A DNA stretch of 64,000 nucleotides from Paenibacillus puerhi (GTDB lineage Bacteria > Bacillota > Bacilli > Paenibacillales > NBRC-103111): the NCBI RefSeq assembly GCF_009846885.1, contig NZ_WUWM01000014.1, positions 1 to 64,000 on the forward strand, read 5' to 3'. The notes under the pieces were generated by a model. It was not told the origin of the DNA, searched no databases, and saw only the letters and a list, made by a program, of their open reading frames with translations. A program made the translations under genes and the position numbers. Below are positions 17,029 through 25,991 of this stretch, in pieces (the stretch's first letter is position 1; the number at the start of each line of letters is the position of its first letter).

Positions 17029-17628
17029 ATGGAAAATAACCAGCGGGCTGAAATGCTGCCTGGGGAGGAACGGGTTCCCCCCGGGCAAACCGTGACGGAA
17101 GGCTTTCCGGTGCTGCATTACGGCGATGTCATCTATTACCGGGATATGGGCAAATGGAATTTGCGGCTGTTCGGACTGGTGGAGGAAGAGGCCTCCATCA
17201 GCTACAAGGAATTCATGGCGCTGCCCAAGCGGGAATTCCACAACGATATTCATTGCGTCACGACCTGGTCCAAGCTGGACAATGTTTGGGAGGGCGTCGC
17301 GGTATCCACGATCATGGAGCGGATCAAGCTGAAGCCCGAAGCCCGTTACGTGATGCTGCATGCCGAGCAGGGATGGACCACGAATCTGCCGCTGGACGAC
17401 TTCTTGAGGGATACTTCCTTCCTTGGCTTCCGCCACAACGGCGAGCTGCTCACGCCTGAGCACGGCTACCCGGTCCGCATGGTCGTGCCGCATCTGTACT
17501 TCTGGAAAAGCGCTAAATGGCTGCGCGGCATCGAATTTATGGAGAAGGATCAGCCGGGCTTCTGGGAGCGCAATGGCTACCATATGTATGGCGATCCCTG
17601 GAAAGAAGAACGTTATGATTTTGAGTGA
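17029..17628 (+). CDS. Sulfite-oxidase-like molybdopterin oxidoreductase (YuiH type)
   Basis: A 199-residue protein consisting almost only of the oxidoreductase molybdopterin-binding domain. The presumed molybdenum ligand is Cys76 in DIHCVTTWSKLD. The later GYPVRMVVPHLYFWKSAKWL segment is characteristic of the family. There is no signal peptide and no haem or dimerisation domain, so it is a minimal cytosolic member like B. subtilis YuiH, whose substrate is unknown. The ATG has AAAGGAG about 12 bp upstream. A second molybdoenzyme lies 3 kb downstream, but no cofactor-synthesis genes are in the window. Confidence 0.85.
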   Translation: MENNQRAEMLPGEERVPPGQTVTEGFPVLHYGDVIYYRDMGKWNLRLFGLVEEEASISYKEFMALPKREFHNDIHCVTTWSKLDNVWEGVAVSTIMERIKLKPEARYVMLHAEQGWTTNLPLDDFLRDTSFLGFRHNGELLTPEHGYPVRMVVPHLYFWKSAKWLRGIEFMEKDQPGFWERNGYHMYGDPWKEERYDFE

Positions 17629-17689
17629 GAAGCTCAGTCAGGAGGCCCAGCCTGGTTCACACGAACAGGTGAAATGGAGCATCTCCGGT

Positions 17690-17717
17690 AAGGTCGTCCG
17701 CGCGGACGGCCTTTTTT
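17690..17717 (+). terminator. Rho-independent terminator
   Basis: Arms AAGGTCGTCCG and CGGACGGCCTT, pairing except for one G-T wobble, around a 2-nt centre and followed by TTTTTT. It ends the transcript of the molybdopterin oxidoreductase. Confidence 0.85.
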
Positions 17718-17951
17718 CGTGCAGCTAAAAGAGATTACGGAAGCGTAAGTGGATGCCGGAGGCTTCGGGTGATCGTCGGAGAAGCGGACTTCCTGCCGAG
17801 TGGTTGAGAGAGAAAGAACCAGGAGACGCAGATTAATTTGGATTGGGTTATGTTCATGTTATATATATGTTATAAATATGAGAGTATTCCTTAAATAAAT
17901 TCGATCAATTGTGTTTATAAACCTATTTTTTTCTAAATACAAATAAAATTA

Positions 17952-17992
17952 TGTAAGAAACATTGACATAATTTTGTTCTGTGTCATAAAAT
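17952..17992 (+). promoter_or_regulatory. Ammonium transporter promoter with TnrA/GlnR box
   Basis: TGTAAGAAACATTGACA at 17952-17968 fits the TnrA/GlnR consensus TGTNA-N7-TNACA at every fixed position. Its right end overlaps a perfect -35 TTGACA (17963-17968). With an 18-bp spacer, TAAAAT (17987-17992) is a good -10. In Bacillus, TnrA activates the ammonium transporter operon from a box further upstream. Overlap with -35 here would rather suit repression by GlnR, unless the true -10 lies slightly downstream. Confidence 0.65.
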
Positions 17993-18097
17993 ATTAACGT
18001 GGATTGAAAGGTATCCAATTGCAGAGCTGATGCTGACTGGCGCGCGAGAAGGCGGGGCTCCTCAAAACAAACTTCAGGCAAAGTGAGGGTGACGGCT

Positions 18098-19396
18098 ATG
18101 GAAGTGGGAATGAATGCGATTTGGGTCATGCTTGGTGCTATCCTCGTTATTTTCATGCAATGCGGGTTCGTTATGCTGGAGGCCGGGTCCACCCGGATGA
18201 AAAATGCCGGTCATATCGCAGGGAAGACGATCGTTGCACTGGGTATCGTCACGCTGGTGTTCTGGGCTGTCGGTTATGCTCTGATCTTCGGCTCGCAGGG
18301 CAATTCGCTTATCGGCTGGGGAGAGTACTTCGGATTCGATGTCAAGGATGTGCCCGAGGGCAGTATGGTAGCTCCGACGGTCATGTTTATTTTCCAGCTC
18401 GCCTTCGCCGCGATCTCGATGGCGGTAGCCTTCGGAGGCTTTGCCGAAAGGGCGAAGCTGTCCGCTTATCTGATCTTCGCTATTTTGTTCTCGGTTGTCG
18501 TCTATCCTGTAGTGGCTCACTGGATCTGGGGCGGCGGCTGGCTTGCCGAGCACGGCAAGCAGGACTTTGCAGGCTCGACGGTCGTGCACTTGACAGGCGC
18601 CATGGCCGCATTGGCTGCGACGATCCTGCTGAAGCCCCGTCTTGGCAAGTACAATAAAAACGGCACGCCTAACGACATGCCGGGTCACAATCAGGTGTTC
18701 ACTACACTAGGTGTGATGCTGCTGTGGGTAGGCTGGTTCGGCTTTAATGCCGGCAGTACCCTTACAGTCGGCGATGGCAGCTTCTTCGGCTATGTGGCGA
18801 TCAATACCCAGCTCGCTGCCGCTGCAGGGGCGGTTGCCGCCTTCCTGATCGCATGGGCGATCAACGGCAAGGCCGATATCGGGGTAATGCTGAACGGCGC
18901 CTTGGCCGGTCTGGTCGCGATCACCGCATCCTGCGCCTTCGTCGAATCGTGGGCCGCTATCGGGATTGGCCTGATCGCCGGTCTCGTCGTCTTCGCCAGT
19001 ATGAGGATGTTCGAGAAGCTGCGCATCGACGATCCGATCTATGCTCTGTCCGCCCACGGGACGGCCGGCGTGTGGGGCACGCTATCCAATGGGATTTTCG
19101 CAACGCCTGAGCTAGCTGAGAAGGTTGGCGTCGGGAAAGCGGGGCTTCTGTACGGCGGCGGCTTGGAGCAGCTGGGCGTTCAACTGCTGGGGGTCATCGT
19201 ATGCGGCGCGTTCGCTTTCCTTGCCTCCTACGTCATTCTCGCGATCATGAAAGCGGCGATGGGGCTGCGTGTAACGGAAGAGGAAGAAACGATCGGGCTC
19301 GATTTGAGCGAGCACGGTACGTATGGCTATCCGGAGCATTTGAAGGCCGCTCATGCCGAAGCCCGCGGCACAACCGCTGTACAGCAAGGCGTATAA
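18098..19396 (+). CDS. amt: Ammonium transporter (Amt/NrgA family)
   Basis: A 432-residue membrane channel for ammonium with 11 predicted membrane segments. Family features include the twin pore histidines (STVVHLTGAMAAL and SAHGTAGVWGTLSNGIF), and the DYEE-like C-terminal tail after the last helix. The start at 18098 is preferred over an upstream GTG because GAGGGTGA lies in between at the right spacing. It is followed directly by a terminator, so no glnK/nrgB partner is co-transcribed. The upstream nitrogen box predicts expression under nitrogen limitation. Confidence 0.95.
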   Translation: MEVGMNAIWVMLGAILVIFMQCGFVMLEAGSTRMKNAGHIAGKTIVALGIVTLVFWAVGYALIFGSQGNSLIGWGEYFGFDVKDVPEGSMVAPTVMFIFQLAFAAISMAVAFGGFAERAKLSAYLIFAILFSVVVYPVVAHWIWGGGWLAEHGKQDFAGSTVVHLTGAMAALAATILLKPRLGKYNKNGTPNDMPGHNQVFTTLGVMLLWVGWFGFNAGSTLTVGDGSFFGYVAINTQLAAAAGAVAAFLIAWAINGKADIGVMLNGALAGLVAITASCAFVESWAAIGIGLIAGLVVFASMRMFEKLRIDDPIYALSAHGTAGVWGTLSNGIFATPELAEKVGVGKAGLLYGGGLEQLGVQLLGVIVCGAFAFLASYVILAIMKAAMGLRVTEEEETIGLDLSEHGTYGYPEHLKAAHAEARGTTAVQQGV

Positions 19397-19426
19397 CGGC
19401 GCCTGACTGGTTGCCTGCCGAGCACT

Positions 19427-19459
19427 TCTATGCCCCTTACCGGGCATAGAGGTTTTTTT
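19427..19459 (+). terminator. Rho-independent terminator after amt
   Basis: A perfect 9-bp stem (TCTATGCCC/GGGCATAGA) with a 6-nt loop is followed by GG and seven T residues. Confidence 0.92.
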
Positions 19460-19500
19460 GATTCTAGAAGGGAGTAGGGACTTGATTAGACAAAAAAGGG

Positions 19501-19529
19501 TTGACTCCCCGACATTTATGATACATAAT
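19501..19529 (+). promoter_or_regulatory. SigA-type promoter for the acyltransferase gene
   Basis: TTGACT (-35), a 17-bp spacer, then CATAAT (-10). Both elements match the consensus in five of six positions, and they lie about 30 bp before the TTG start. Confidence 0.65.
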
Positions 19530-19560
19530 GTAGCAAAAACGACAGGGGGATATCAGACTG

Positions 19561-20637
19561 TTGAAAAATCGGGTTGTTGAGATCGATATTTTACGTGGGA
19601 TCAGCATTTCGCTTGTCGTGATGGCCCATACCGAGGTCCCGGATCTGTTGAATGATACGCTTCGTACTTTCAGAATGCCATTGTTTTTTCTTTTATCCGG
19701 TTATTTATTTAATGTAGCGAAATATCATACTGCTTTTGGCGACTGGATCAAAAGCCGTATCATCGGCTTGCTCCTTCCTTATTTTACGGCATGCTTCGCT
19801 TTCTACGCGTTATGGCTGATCAGAGAGCAGATGGGGGAGAGCAGCGATCTCAGCCCTACTTATTTATTTGCCGGTATATTCATAGGCAATGGGGATCGGC
19901 TGGCTTTCAATACGCCGCTCTGGTTTTTGGTTTGCTTGTTCTGTGCGGAGCTTATTTTCTGGTGCGGCTGGAGGTTTGTGTTCCGCCGGGGGCTTGCTGT
20001 GCAGGCCGCTTTATTCTTCTCGCTGGCGATCGCGGGTTATGCGGTCAGCAGATTCGTACATCTGCCCTGGAGCCTGGATGTAGCCATGGTCGCTCAGGTG
20101 TTTATGTTCGCGGGTTACAGGCTTAAGGAAGCGGGGTTGTTCCGCTCTTATCGTTTTTCGGCGCCGCTGCTTGGCGTCTTCGCCGCTCTGTTCGCTCTCG
20201 GCTTGCTGAATACGGAGATTGTGGATATGAATCACAGGAAATACGGGAATATTGTGTTGTTTCTGGCCGGCGGGCTGGCGGGAAGCTTCTTGCTTATGCA
20301 GCTCGTGTCCTGGGTCAAATCATGGTCCTGGATTCACCGGATCTTCGGTGCGCTCGGTAAAGAATCGCTCATGATTCTGGTATTTCACATGGGCTTTTCA
20401 TTTGTCGTACTGAATAATTTGAATAAATACGTCTTCGCCAATCATCTCCGTCTGGACTGGATTTCGTATACGATCTGGGGCGTGGCGTTCTCTTATGTTG
20501 TCGGTTTGCTGATCAATAAAATACCGGTCATCCGGTTTTTATTCAAAGGAAGACGCCACAATCCGGGTGCGGGAGCGCCGCAGGAGGGGGCGAAGCCGGG
20601 GTACGAGCTGTCGTCCTCCGGCAAGAAAGCTGTATAG
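19561..20637 (+). CDS. Acyltransferase 3 family membrane protein
   Basis: A 358-residue integral membrane acyltransferase with about ten hydrophobic segments. The N-terminus shows the family start (VEIDILRGISISLVVMAHTE, where Arg and the later His are the conserved active residues) and RMPLFFLLSGYLF. Members transfer acetyl or other acyl groups to sugars of cell-surface polysaccharides. The start is TTG at 19561 with an AGGGGG site about 10 bp upstream. A short basic, Gly/Ala-rich cytoplasmic tail closes the protein. It has its own promoter and terminator. The acyl acceptor cannot be inferred. Confidence 0.88.
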   Translation: MKNRVVEIDILRGISISLVVMAHTEVPDLLNDTLRTFRMPLFFLLSGYLFNVAKYHTAFGDWIKSRIIGLLLPYFTACFAFYALWLIREQMGESSDLSPTYLFAGIFIGNGDRLAFNTPLWFLVCLFCAELIFWCGWRFVFRRGLAVQAALFFSLAIAGYAVSRFVHLPWSLDVAMVAQVFMFAGYRLKEAGLFRSYRFSAPLLGVFAALFALGLLNTEIVDMNHRKYGNIVLFLAGGLAGSFLLMQLVSWVKSWSWIHRIFGALGKESLMILVFHMGFSFVVLNNLNKYVFANHLRLDWISYTIWGVAFSYVVGLLINKIPVIRFLFKGRRHNPGAGAPQEGAKPGYELSSSGKKAV

Positions 20638-20648
20638 CTGTCTAAGGG

Positions 20649-20671
20649 GTCCTGCTTATGCAGGGCCTTTT
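20649..20671 (+). terminator. Weak terminator hairpin
   Basis: CCTGC-TTAT-GCAGG followed by GCCTTTT. The sequence TGCTTATGCAGG recurs directly at 20671-20682. Confidence 0.5.
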
Positions 20672-20797
20672 GCTTATGCAGGGGGAGTCGCGGGGCCGTT
20701 GACAACCGGAGCTGTTAAGAGGATCATGAAAAGATCGGAAGCAAAATGAGAACCGCAGGAAGCTTAAGCCTGTAAACTTGCGGAAAGGAGCATGGGT

Positions 20798-22837
20798 ATG
20801 CCTGCTTACACAGATCAACGGACAGGAGTCGTGCCGGCCGTATGCTCGCTCGATTGTCCGGATCAGTGCGGACTGCTTATTCATAAAGAAGAGGGAAAAA
20901 TCATCAAGATTGAAGGAGATCCCGATCATCCGGTTACGCAAGGGGCGATCTGTCATAAGGTGCGCCATCTTGCCGAGCGCATATACGACCCGAAGCGGCT
21001 TCGGTATCCATTGAAGCGCGTCGGACCCAAGGGGGAGGGCCGCTTTGAGCGTATATCCTGGGAGGAGGCACTCGAGACGATCTCTTCCCGCTGGAAGGCG
21101 CTGATCGGCCTGCATGGAGGGGAGTCTATACTTCCCTACAGCTTCTATGGGAATATGGGCCGGATCGGAACCGAGGGACTGGACCGGAGATTTTTTTACC
21201 GGCTGGGGGCGAGCCGGCTGCAATATTCCATCTGCCAGGCGGCCGGCTCGGAGGGCTACAACTACACGATGGGGGCCAATCTGGGGACCGATCCGGAAGA
21301 TACGATTCATGCCGAGCTGATCGTGATGTGGGGAATCAACGCAGTCAGCACGAATATGCATCAGGTTATGCTGGCCGAACAGGCGCGCAAGCGCGGAGCG
21401 AAGGTCGTCGTAATCGATGTGCACCGCAACCAGACGGGGCGCTGGGCGGACTGGTTCATCCCGATCCTTCCGGGTACGGATGCCGCGCTTGCCCTCGGAC
21501 TTATGCATGTGCTGTTTGCGGAAGAGATGGTCCATGAGGAGTTTCTGAGGACGTACACGGTCGGACATGAGGAGCTTCGCGAGCATGTGAAGAGCTACGA
21601 CCCGCTCAAGGTGTCGGGGATTACGGGAGTGCCGGTCGAGGATATATACCGGCTGGCGCGCATGTACGGACAGACCCCTGCCTCCTTCCTGCGTATCGGC
21701 AACGGGATTCAGCATCATGACAACGGAGGGATGTGCGTGCGCACGATCTCTTGCCTGCCTGCCTTGACGGGGGCGTGGCTGGCTAAGGGAGGCGGTGCGA
21801 TCAAGGGCAACAGCGGATATCTGGAGCATAATACGACTGCGCTGCAGCGGCCGGATCTGCTGGCCGCCCCCACCCGCCGGATCAATATGAATCTGATCGG
21901 GAGCGCACTGCTCGAGCTGGACCCCCCTATCCGTTCGCTGTACGTGTACAACTCGAATCCTGCTGTGGTGGCTCCCCATGCGAACAAGGTGAAGCAGGGC
22001 CTGGGGCGCGAGGACTTGTTTACGGTCGTGCACGATCTGTTTCTTACGGAAACGGCGGCGTACGCCGACATCGTGCTTCCCGCCACCTCTTCTCTGGAGA
22101 ATAAGGATTTTTTCAAATCATATTGGCATCACTATGTTCATCTCCAGGAGCCGGTGATCGAGCCTTATGGCGAGAGCAAATCGAACGTCGATGTGTTTCG
22201 TCTGCTTGCGGAGGCGATGGGCTTCGAGGACCAGGCCCTGCGGGATTCGGATGATGAGCTCATCCGGCAATCGCTGGATCATCCGGCCAACCCCCGCCTG
22301 GCGGGGATTACCCTGGAGAAGCTGACGGAGAACAAATTTATGAAGGCGGATGTGCGGCCGCTTTTTCCTGGCCGGCTGCCTACGCCGAGCGGCAAAATCG
22401 AGCTGTACTCGAGACAGATGGAGCAGAAGGGTTATCCCGCCCTTCCGACTTATACGCCCCTCGTCAGCGACGAGGAGCTGCCGTTCTGGTTTATTCCCGC
22501 ACCGAACCATCATTTTTTGAATTCTACATTTGCTCATAATGACAAGCATGTCCGGATGGAGCGGATGCCCAGGCTGCATATGAACGCGTGCGATGCGTCC
22601 CGGCTCGGTATCGTCAGCGGAGAGCTCGTCCGGGTCCGGAACGAAAGAGGGGAGTGCGAGCTGACGGCCGCTGTCGGAGAAGATGTGCTGCCCGGAGTTG
22701 TGGTCAGTCAAGGACTGTGGGCTGGCAAGGCAGGAGCTAAGGCGCTCGTCAACTCGCTGACGCCGGATCGGGTAGCCGATATGGGCGGCGGGGCTACCTT
22801 TTTTTCCGGCAAGGTAATGGTCGAGAAGCTGGTGTAG
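20798..22837 (+). CDS. Molybdopterin oxidoreductase (formate dehydrogenase/nitrate reductase superfamily)
   Basis: A 679-residue protein of the bis-MGD molybdoenzyme superfamily. The N-terminus binds a [4Fe-4S] cluster through CSLDCPDQCG and the later GAICHKV cysteine. The Molybdopterin domain (about 55-450) and the C-terminal Molydop_binding domain (about 565-675, with FWFIPAPNHHFLNSTFAHND) follow. There is no Tat signal, so it is cytoplasmic. The start at 20798 keeps AAGGAG 7 bp upstream; an ATG at 20792 is too close. No electron-transfer subunits are adjacent, so it may use a free electron carrier. Substrate unknown; annotations as formate dehydrogenase-like would be guesses. Confidence 0.88.
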   Translation: MPAYTDQRTGVVPAVCSLDCPDQCGLLIHKEEGKIIKIEGDPDHPVTQGAICHKVRHLAERIYDPKRLRYPLKRVGPKGEGRFERISWEEALETISSRWKALIGLHGGESILPYSFYGNMGRIGTEGLDRRFFYRLGASRLQYSICQAAGSEGYNYTMGANLGTDPEDTIHAELIVMWGINAVSTNMHQVMLAEQARKRGAKVVVIDVHRNQTGRWADWFIPILPGTDAALALGLMHVLFAEEMVHEEFLRTYTVGHEELREHVKSYDPLKVSGITGVPVEDIYRLARMYGQTPASFLRIGNGIQHHDNGGMCVRTISCLPALTGAWLAKGGGAIKGNSGYLEHNTTALQRPDLLAAPTRRINMNLIGSALLELDPPIRSLYVYNSNPAVVAPHANKVKQGLGREDLFTVVHDLFLTETAAYADIVLPATSSLENKDFFKSYWHHYVHLQEPVIEPYGESKSNVDVFRLLAEAMGFEDQALRDSDDELIRQSLDHPANPRLAGITLEKLTENKFMKADVRPLFPGRLPTPSGKIELYSRQMEQKGYPALPTYTPLVSDEELPFWFIPAPNHHFLNSTFAHNDKHVRMERMPRLHMNACDASRLGIVSGELVRVRNERGECELTAAVGEDVLPGVVVSQGLWAGKAGAKALVNSLTPDRVADMGGGATFFSGKVMVEKLV

Positions 22838-23074
22838 CCGTATGTCGCATACGCGCCGCGCCGACTGAGCCGCATGCACCGGGGCAAGCTGCTCCTCGCG
22901 GCTGATCGCCTGAACGACAGCCGTGTCGGAATAAACACTGCCGGAAAACGTACGCTCCCGGAGGAAGCCTAATTCATCCCGGGCAGACCTAGCTGCTGCG
23001 CGGGCTGACATGTTGGGAGGTCCCGGTTCATGGTATTATAAAGGCAAGAAAGCCAGGTTAAAGGAGAGATAAAA

Positions 23075-23629
23075 TTGGATAGCGGTAAGGAGCGTCACGA
23101 TACCAGGGCTCAGATTGACATGGAGGAAGCGCGCAGGCTGCTGGATAACAATCCGGACCTCGTGTTCGAGGAGCGGGCCCGGGTGGAGATTCCGGAGGAG
23201 GCCGCCGAATTTTGGCTGAAGTTTGCGGGAGAGTGGGGGGGCGCGCTCTATTTGCTCGACGAGACAAACAAGAAGCGGTATGAACGCGGTCTGCTGGACG
23301 AGGAGCGGTATGAGTGGGCCCGCAGATGCTACCGGCTCGGGCTGCTCGGGCTTAGCGATCTGTACGACCGGCTGAAGCCCTGGAAGGAAGAAGGGAAGAG
23401 CCGCGGGAGATTTGTGTATGCGATGAATTCGATCGATTGCTTCCTGATCCCCGGTTATCTGGACGATTACAGCAGGGTTCATGAAGCTGGAGCAGCCTCG
23501 TGCCGCTACTGGATTGAGGCGATCCGGGAGCAGTTGTCCCGGCAAGCGCCTGTAGAGGAGGCCGTCAGTGCCATCCATACGATGGTGAGCGAATACATCT
23601 CGCGGATGCATCTTTATGCGGCAAGATAA
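23075..23629 (+). CDS. Hypothetical soluble protein
   Basis: No family recognised. The 184-residue protein is charged and mostly alpha-helical by appearance, rich in Glu, Arg and Tyr (DEERYEWARRCYRLGLLGLS, YLDDYSRVHEAGAASCRYW). It has no signal peptide or membrane segment. The start is TTG with AAGGAGAG 8 bp upstream, and codon use matches its neighbours, so it is very likely a real gene. A possible terminator hairpin (GCAGGCC 23668-23674, GGCCTGC 23691-23697) lies downstream. Confidence 0.7.
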   Translation: MDSGKERHDTRAQIDMEEARRLLDNNPDLVFEERARVEIPEEAAEFWLKFAGEWGGALYLLDETNKKRYERGLLDEERYEWARRCYRLGLLGLSDLYDRLKPWKEEGKSRGRFVYAMNSIDCFLIPGYLDDYSRVHEAGAASCRYWIEAIREQLSRQAPVEEAVSAIHTMVSEYISRMHLYAAR

Positions 23630-23739
23630 GCTGAAACGCCCGATGCGGTAACGCGAGCGCAGTAGTGGCAGGCCATCCCTTGGAGGGAGAGGCCTGCTTT
23701 GAGTTTGCCTTGTTCTTGCTCCAGTTCCATTTCGCGCGT

Positions 23740-23955
23740 CTAGTCTCTGGATTCGTCCCTGGCTTGCTGGATGCTGTCGATCAGGTTATCGACGAATTCC
23801 CTCAGCGGTGCGAGGGCCTCGTACTCTGGAGCGTACAGAAGCTCCTCGCTTGAGCGGGTCTGGCGTTCGGGCTTTGATTCGAGTACGGATAAGGGCTTGT
23901 CTGCGTCTGGATTGTTGCGGTCATTCAAAGGTATCGGCATCCTTTCTGCGGACAT
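23740..23955 (-). CDS. Small hypothetical protein
   Basis: A 71-residue acidic, probably helical protein (EYEALAPLREFVDNLIDSIQ) with no recognised domain. Neither the ATG at 23955 nor the internal ATG at 23940 has a convincing ribosome site, so the start and even the reality of the gene are uncertain. It is kept because its composition looks like protein and no other gene covers the stretch. Confidence 0.4.
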   Translation of the reverse strand: MSAERMPIPLNDRNNPDADKPLSVLESKPERQTRSSEELLYAPEYEALAPLREFVDNLIDSIQQARDESRD

Positions 23956-24089
23956 TCTATATCAGAGCGATGGTAGTACGATGCCCGGGATTGGGGAATT
24001 TTACTCGATAGCCCCCTATGTGAGAGAATGAGGAAAGGGTTCGTCCTAGCGAAATAGAGTTCATGGAGGAGAAGGAGAGAAGGAGACTC

Positions 24090-25238
24090 ATGGGCAAGCG
24101 TATCATGTGGTTTGGAGTTGTGCTGATTGTCTTTATAGGGCTGAATGCTTATCTGGCATGGCTGGGGTATCGGTATTGGCAGGCTATGCTGCCCGGGGCG
24201 CCCGATTGGCCGTACGCCGGTATTTATGCTGTGCTGGCCTTTGGTTATATCGCGTCGATGCTGCTGCACCGGGTGCTGCCTTACCGGCCGTACAAGCTGC
24301 TCAAGACTATAGGGGCCTACGGCATGGGAGTTGTTTTCTACGGTCTATTGCTCACGCCGCTTGCTCATCTGGCAGGCGGGCTGCTGGTATGGGGAGGTAT
24401 GGAGGAGGGGGCGGCGATACGGATTGCAGGCTCCGCAGAGCTCGCCTTACTTGCTTTCTTATTCCTGAAGGGCGCGTGGAATGCCTGGAATCCGGTCATC
24501 CGCCGGTATGACCTGGAGATAGACAAGCGGGCAGGGGACCGGGAGGAGCTGCGGATCGTTGCAGCCTCGGACCTGCATCTGGGTACGACGATAGGCAAGC
24601 GTCATATTGCCAAGCTGACCAAGCGGGTGGCCGAGCTGGGGCCGGATCTGGTCCTGCTTCCCGGCGATGTGCTGGACGACAGCTTTGAGCCCTTCGTCCG
24701 CGAAGGGATGGGCGAGGAGCTGAGCAAGCTGAAGGCGCCGCTCGGGGTATATGCCGTGCTGGGCAATCATGAGTACATCGGCGGTCATATAACCGACTAT
24801 GTCGCAAAGATGCGGGAGATCGGCATTGATGTGCTGCTTGACCGTGTGGAGCTGGTGGAAGGAGCGTTTTACATCGCCGGCCGCAAGGATCATGCCGTCG
24901 AACGCTTTACGGGAGAGGCGCGGCAGCCGGTAGAGGTTCTGCTGGCGGAAGCCGACCGAGCGAGGCCCATCATTCTGCTGGACCATCAGCCTCACAAGCT
25001 GGGGGCCGCCATGGAGGCCGGCGTCGATCTCATGCTTTCGGGGCATACTCACCGGGGGCAGATGCTGCCGAATCATCTGATCACCCGCCGTCTGTTCGAG
25101 CTGGATTGGGGCTATCTGCGAAAAGGGGCGATGCATGCCGTTGTCTCCTCCGGCTTTGGCTTCTGGGGTCCGCCTATCCGGCTGGGCAGCCGCTCCGAGG
25201 TACTGGATATCCGGATCGCCTTTCGGGGAGGAGCATAG
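24090..25238 (+). CDS. Membrane metallophosphoesterase (YkuE/YaeI-like)
   Basis: A 382-residue protein with about five N-terminal membrane segments (to residue about 135) and a C-terminal calcineurin-like phosphoesterase domain. The metal-binding blocks are all present: SDLHLG, LPGDVLDD, LGNHEY, and SGHTHRGQ. Related B. subtilis and E. coli proteins are two-metal phosphodiesterases, some acting on lipid headgroups. The start at 24090 follows GAAGGAG at good spacing; an earlier ATG lies inside the purine-rich leader. The domain after the last helix is expected on the outer face or the cytoplasmic face depending on helix count, which I cannot settle. Confidence 0.88.
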   Translation: MGKRIMWFGVVLIVFIGLNAYLAWLGYRYWQAMLPGAPDWPYAGIYAVLAFGYIASMLLHRVLPYRPYKLLKTIGAYGMGVVFYGLLLTPLAHLAGGLLVWGGMEEGAAIRIAGSAELALLAFLFLKGAWNAWNPVIRRYDLEIDKRAGDREELRIVAASDLHLGTTIGKRHIAKLTKRVAELGPDLVLLPGDVLDDSFEPFVREGMGEELSKLKAPLGVYAVLGNHEYIGGHITDYVAKMREIGIDVLLDRVELVEGAFYIAGRKDHAVERFTGEARQPVEVLLAEADRARPIILLDHQPHKLGAAMEAGVDLMLSGHTHRGQMLPNHLITRRLFELDWGYLRKGAMHAVVSSGFGFWGPPIRLGSRSEVLDIRIAFRGGA

Positions 25239-25288
25239 GGCCTGTACGGAACCATTCCTATCCGTCCCGGTCCCCGCCGGCTTGAGAT

Positions 25289-25783
25289 TCAGGGCGCATC
25301 GTCCTTGGTTCCAGGCTCCGGCGGAAGGTCGTCCCGCGAGTAGGAGGCTTCCTTAGCCAGGCGGGCCGCATTCTCCCCCATCTTCTCAAGCAGCGTCCAG
25401 GCCTGCTCCTTCTCCTCTTCGGAGAGCCCTTGGGTCAGCAGGCTTCGCCAATCGATCAGGACGCCGCGCACCTCATCCTTGATATCAAGCGCCTTGGGCG
25501 TCAGAAATACCCGGTTGAACCGTTTGTCGTCCTCCCGCACCTTGCGCGTTACATAGCCTTGCTCTTCCAGTTTTCTTAAAGCCTTGGCAGTCGTGCCTTT
25601 ATCGATCAGCAAGTATTCGGACAGCTCCTCCTGGCTAAGACCGTCGGCCTTGTAGAGGGCATTGAGGAAAATGTATTGGCCTCTGCCGATCTCCCGTTCC
25701 TTCAGCCGGCCGGCGACATACATTTGTCCGGACCGGTAAAGCAGCGAGATCAGCCGGGGGATCGTGTATTTGTGCTCCGCCAT
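25289..25783 (-). CDS. MarR-family transcriptional regulator
   Basis: A 164-residue winged-helix regulator. The HTH core is clear (LSQEELSEYLLIDKGTTAKA LRKLEEQGYV, written here in two parts), followed by the DDKRFNRVFLTPKA wing. Dimer helices lie on both sides. GAGGGAAG precedes the ATG. An inverted repeat 28-77 bp upstream (25811-25860) could be its autoregulatory operator. There is no obvious co-regulated efflux or enzyme gene beside it. The ligand is unknown. Confidence 0.9.
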   Translation of the reverse strand: MAEHKYTIPRLISLLYRSGQMYVAGRLKEREIGRGQYIFLNALYKADGLSQEELSEYLLIDKGTTAKALRKLEEQGYVTRKVREDDKRFNRVFLTPKALDIKDEVRGVLIDWRSLLTQGLSEEEKEQAWTLLEKMGENAARLAKEASYSRDDLPPEPGTKDDAP

Positions 25784-25810
25784 GCGCTTCCCTCGTCCCT
25801 TTTAAGTTAG

Positions 25811-25860
25811 TTGCATTTGCTATTGGAAAAAATTATACGCAGTGAACTTGGCGAATGCAA
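25811..25860. promoter_or_regulatory. Inverted repeat upstream of the MarR gene
   Basis: Arms TTGCATTTGC (25811-25820) and GCGAATGCAA (25851-25860) pair in 9 of 10 positions, with 30 bp between them. Each arm resembles a TTGC-N-GCAA-type half site used by MarR proteins. The location upstream of the start suits an autoregulatory operator pair. Confidence 0.5.
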
Positions 25861-25991
25861 ACTTTATGCCAAAGTCCGGTTGCCAAAGATGACATCATTT
25901 TGTAATATTATTTTAAGCTTATTTTAATAATACTAGATTATTCTACTAGTATAGTCAGGATAGAAAAAGATAGAATAGGACGGTGTCAGGG

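Larger units (their letters stand above)
17629..18097. other. Intergenic region upstream of the ammonium transporter
   Basis: It contains a terminator for the preceding gene (17690-17717) and then an AT-rich stretch (17850-18000) with the transporter promoter and a nitrogen-regulator box. The part in between (17718-17850) shows nothing recognisable. Confidence 0.6.

Noticed and set aside
22838..23074. Riboswitch or small RNA between the molybdoenzyme and the next gene
   Set aside because: No recognisable aptamer features, no terminator-antiterminator pair, only ordinary GC-rich spacer.
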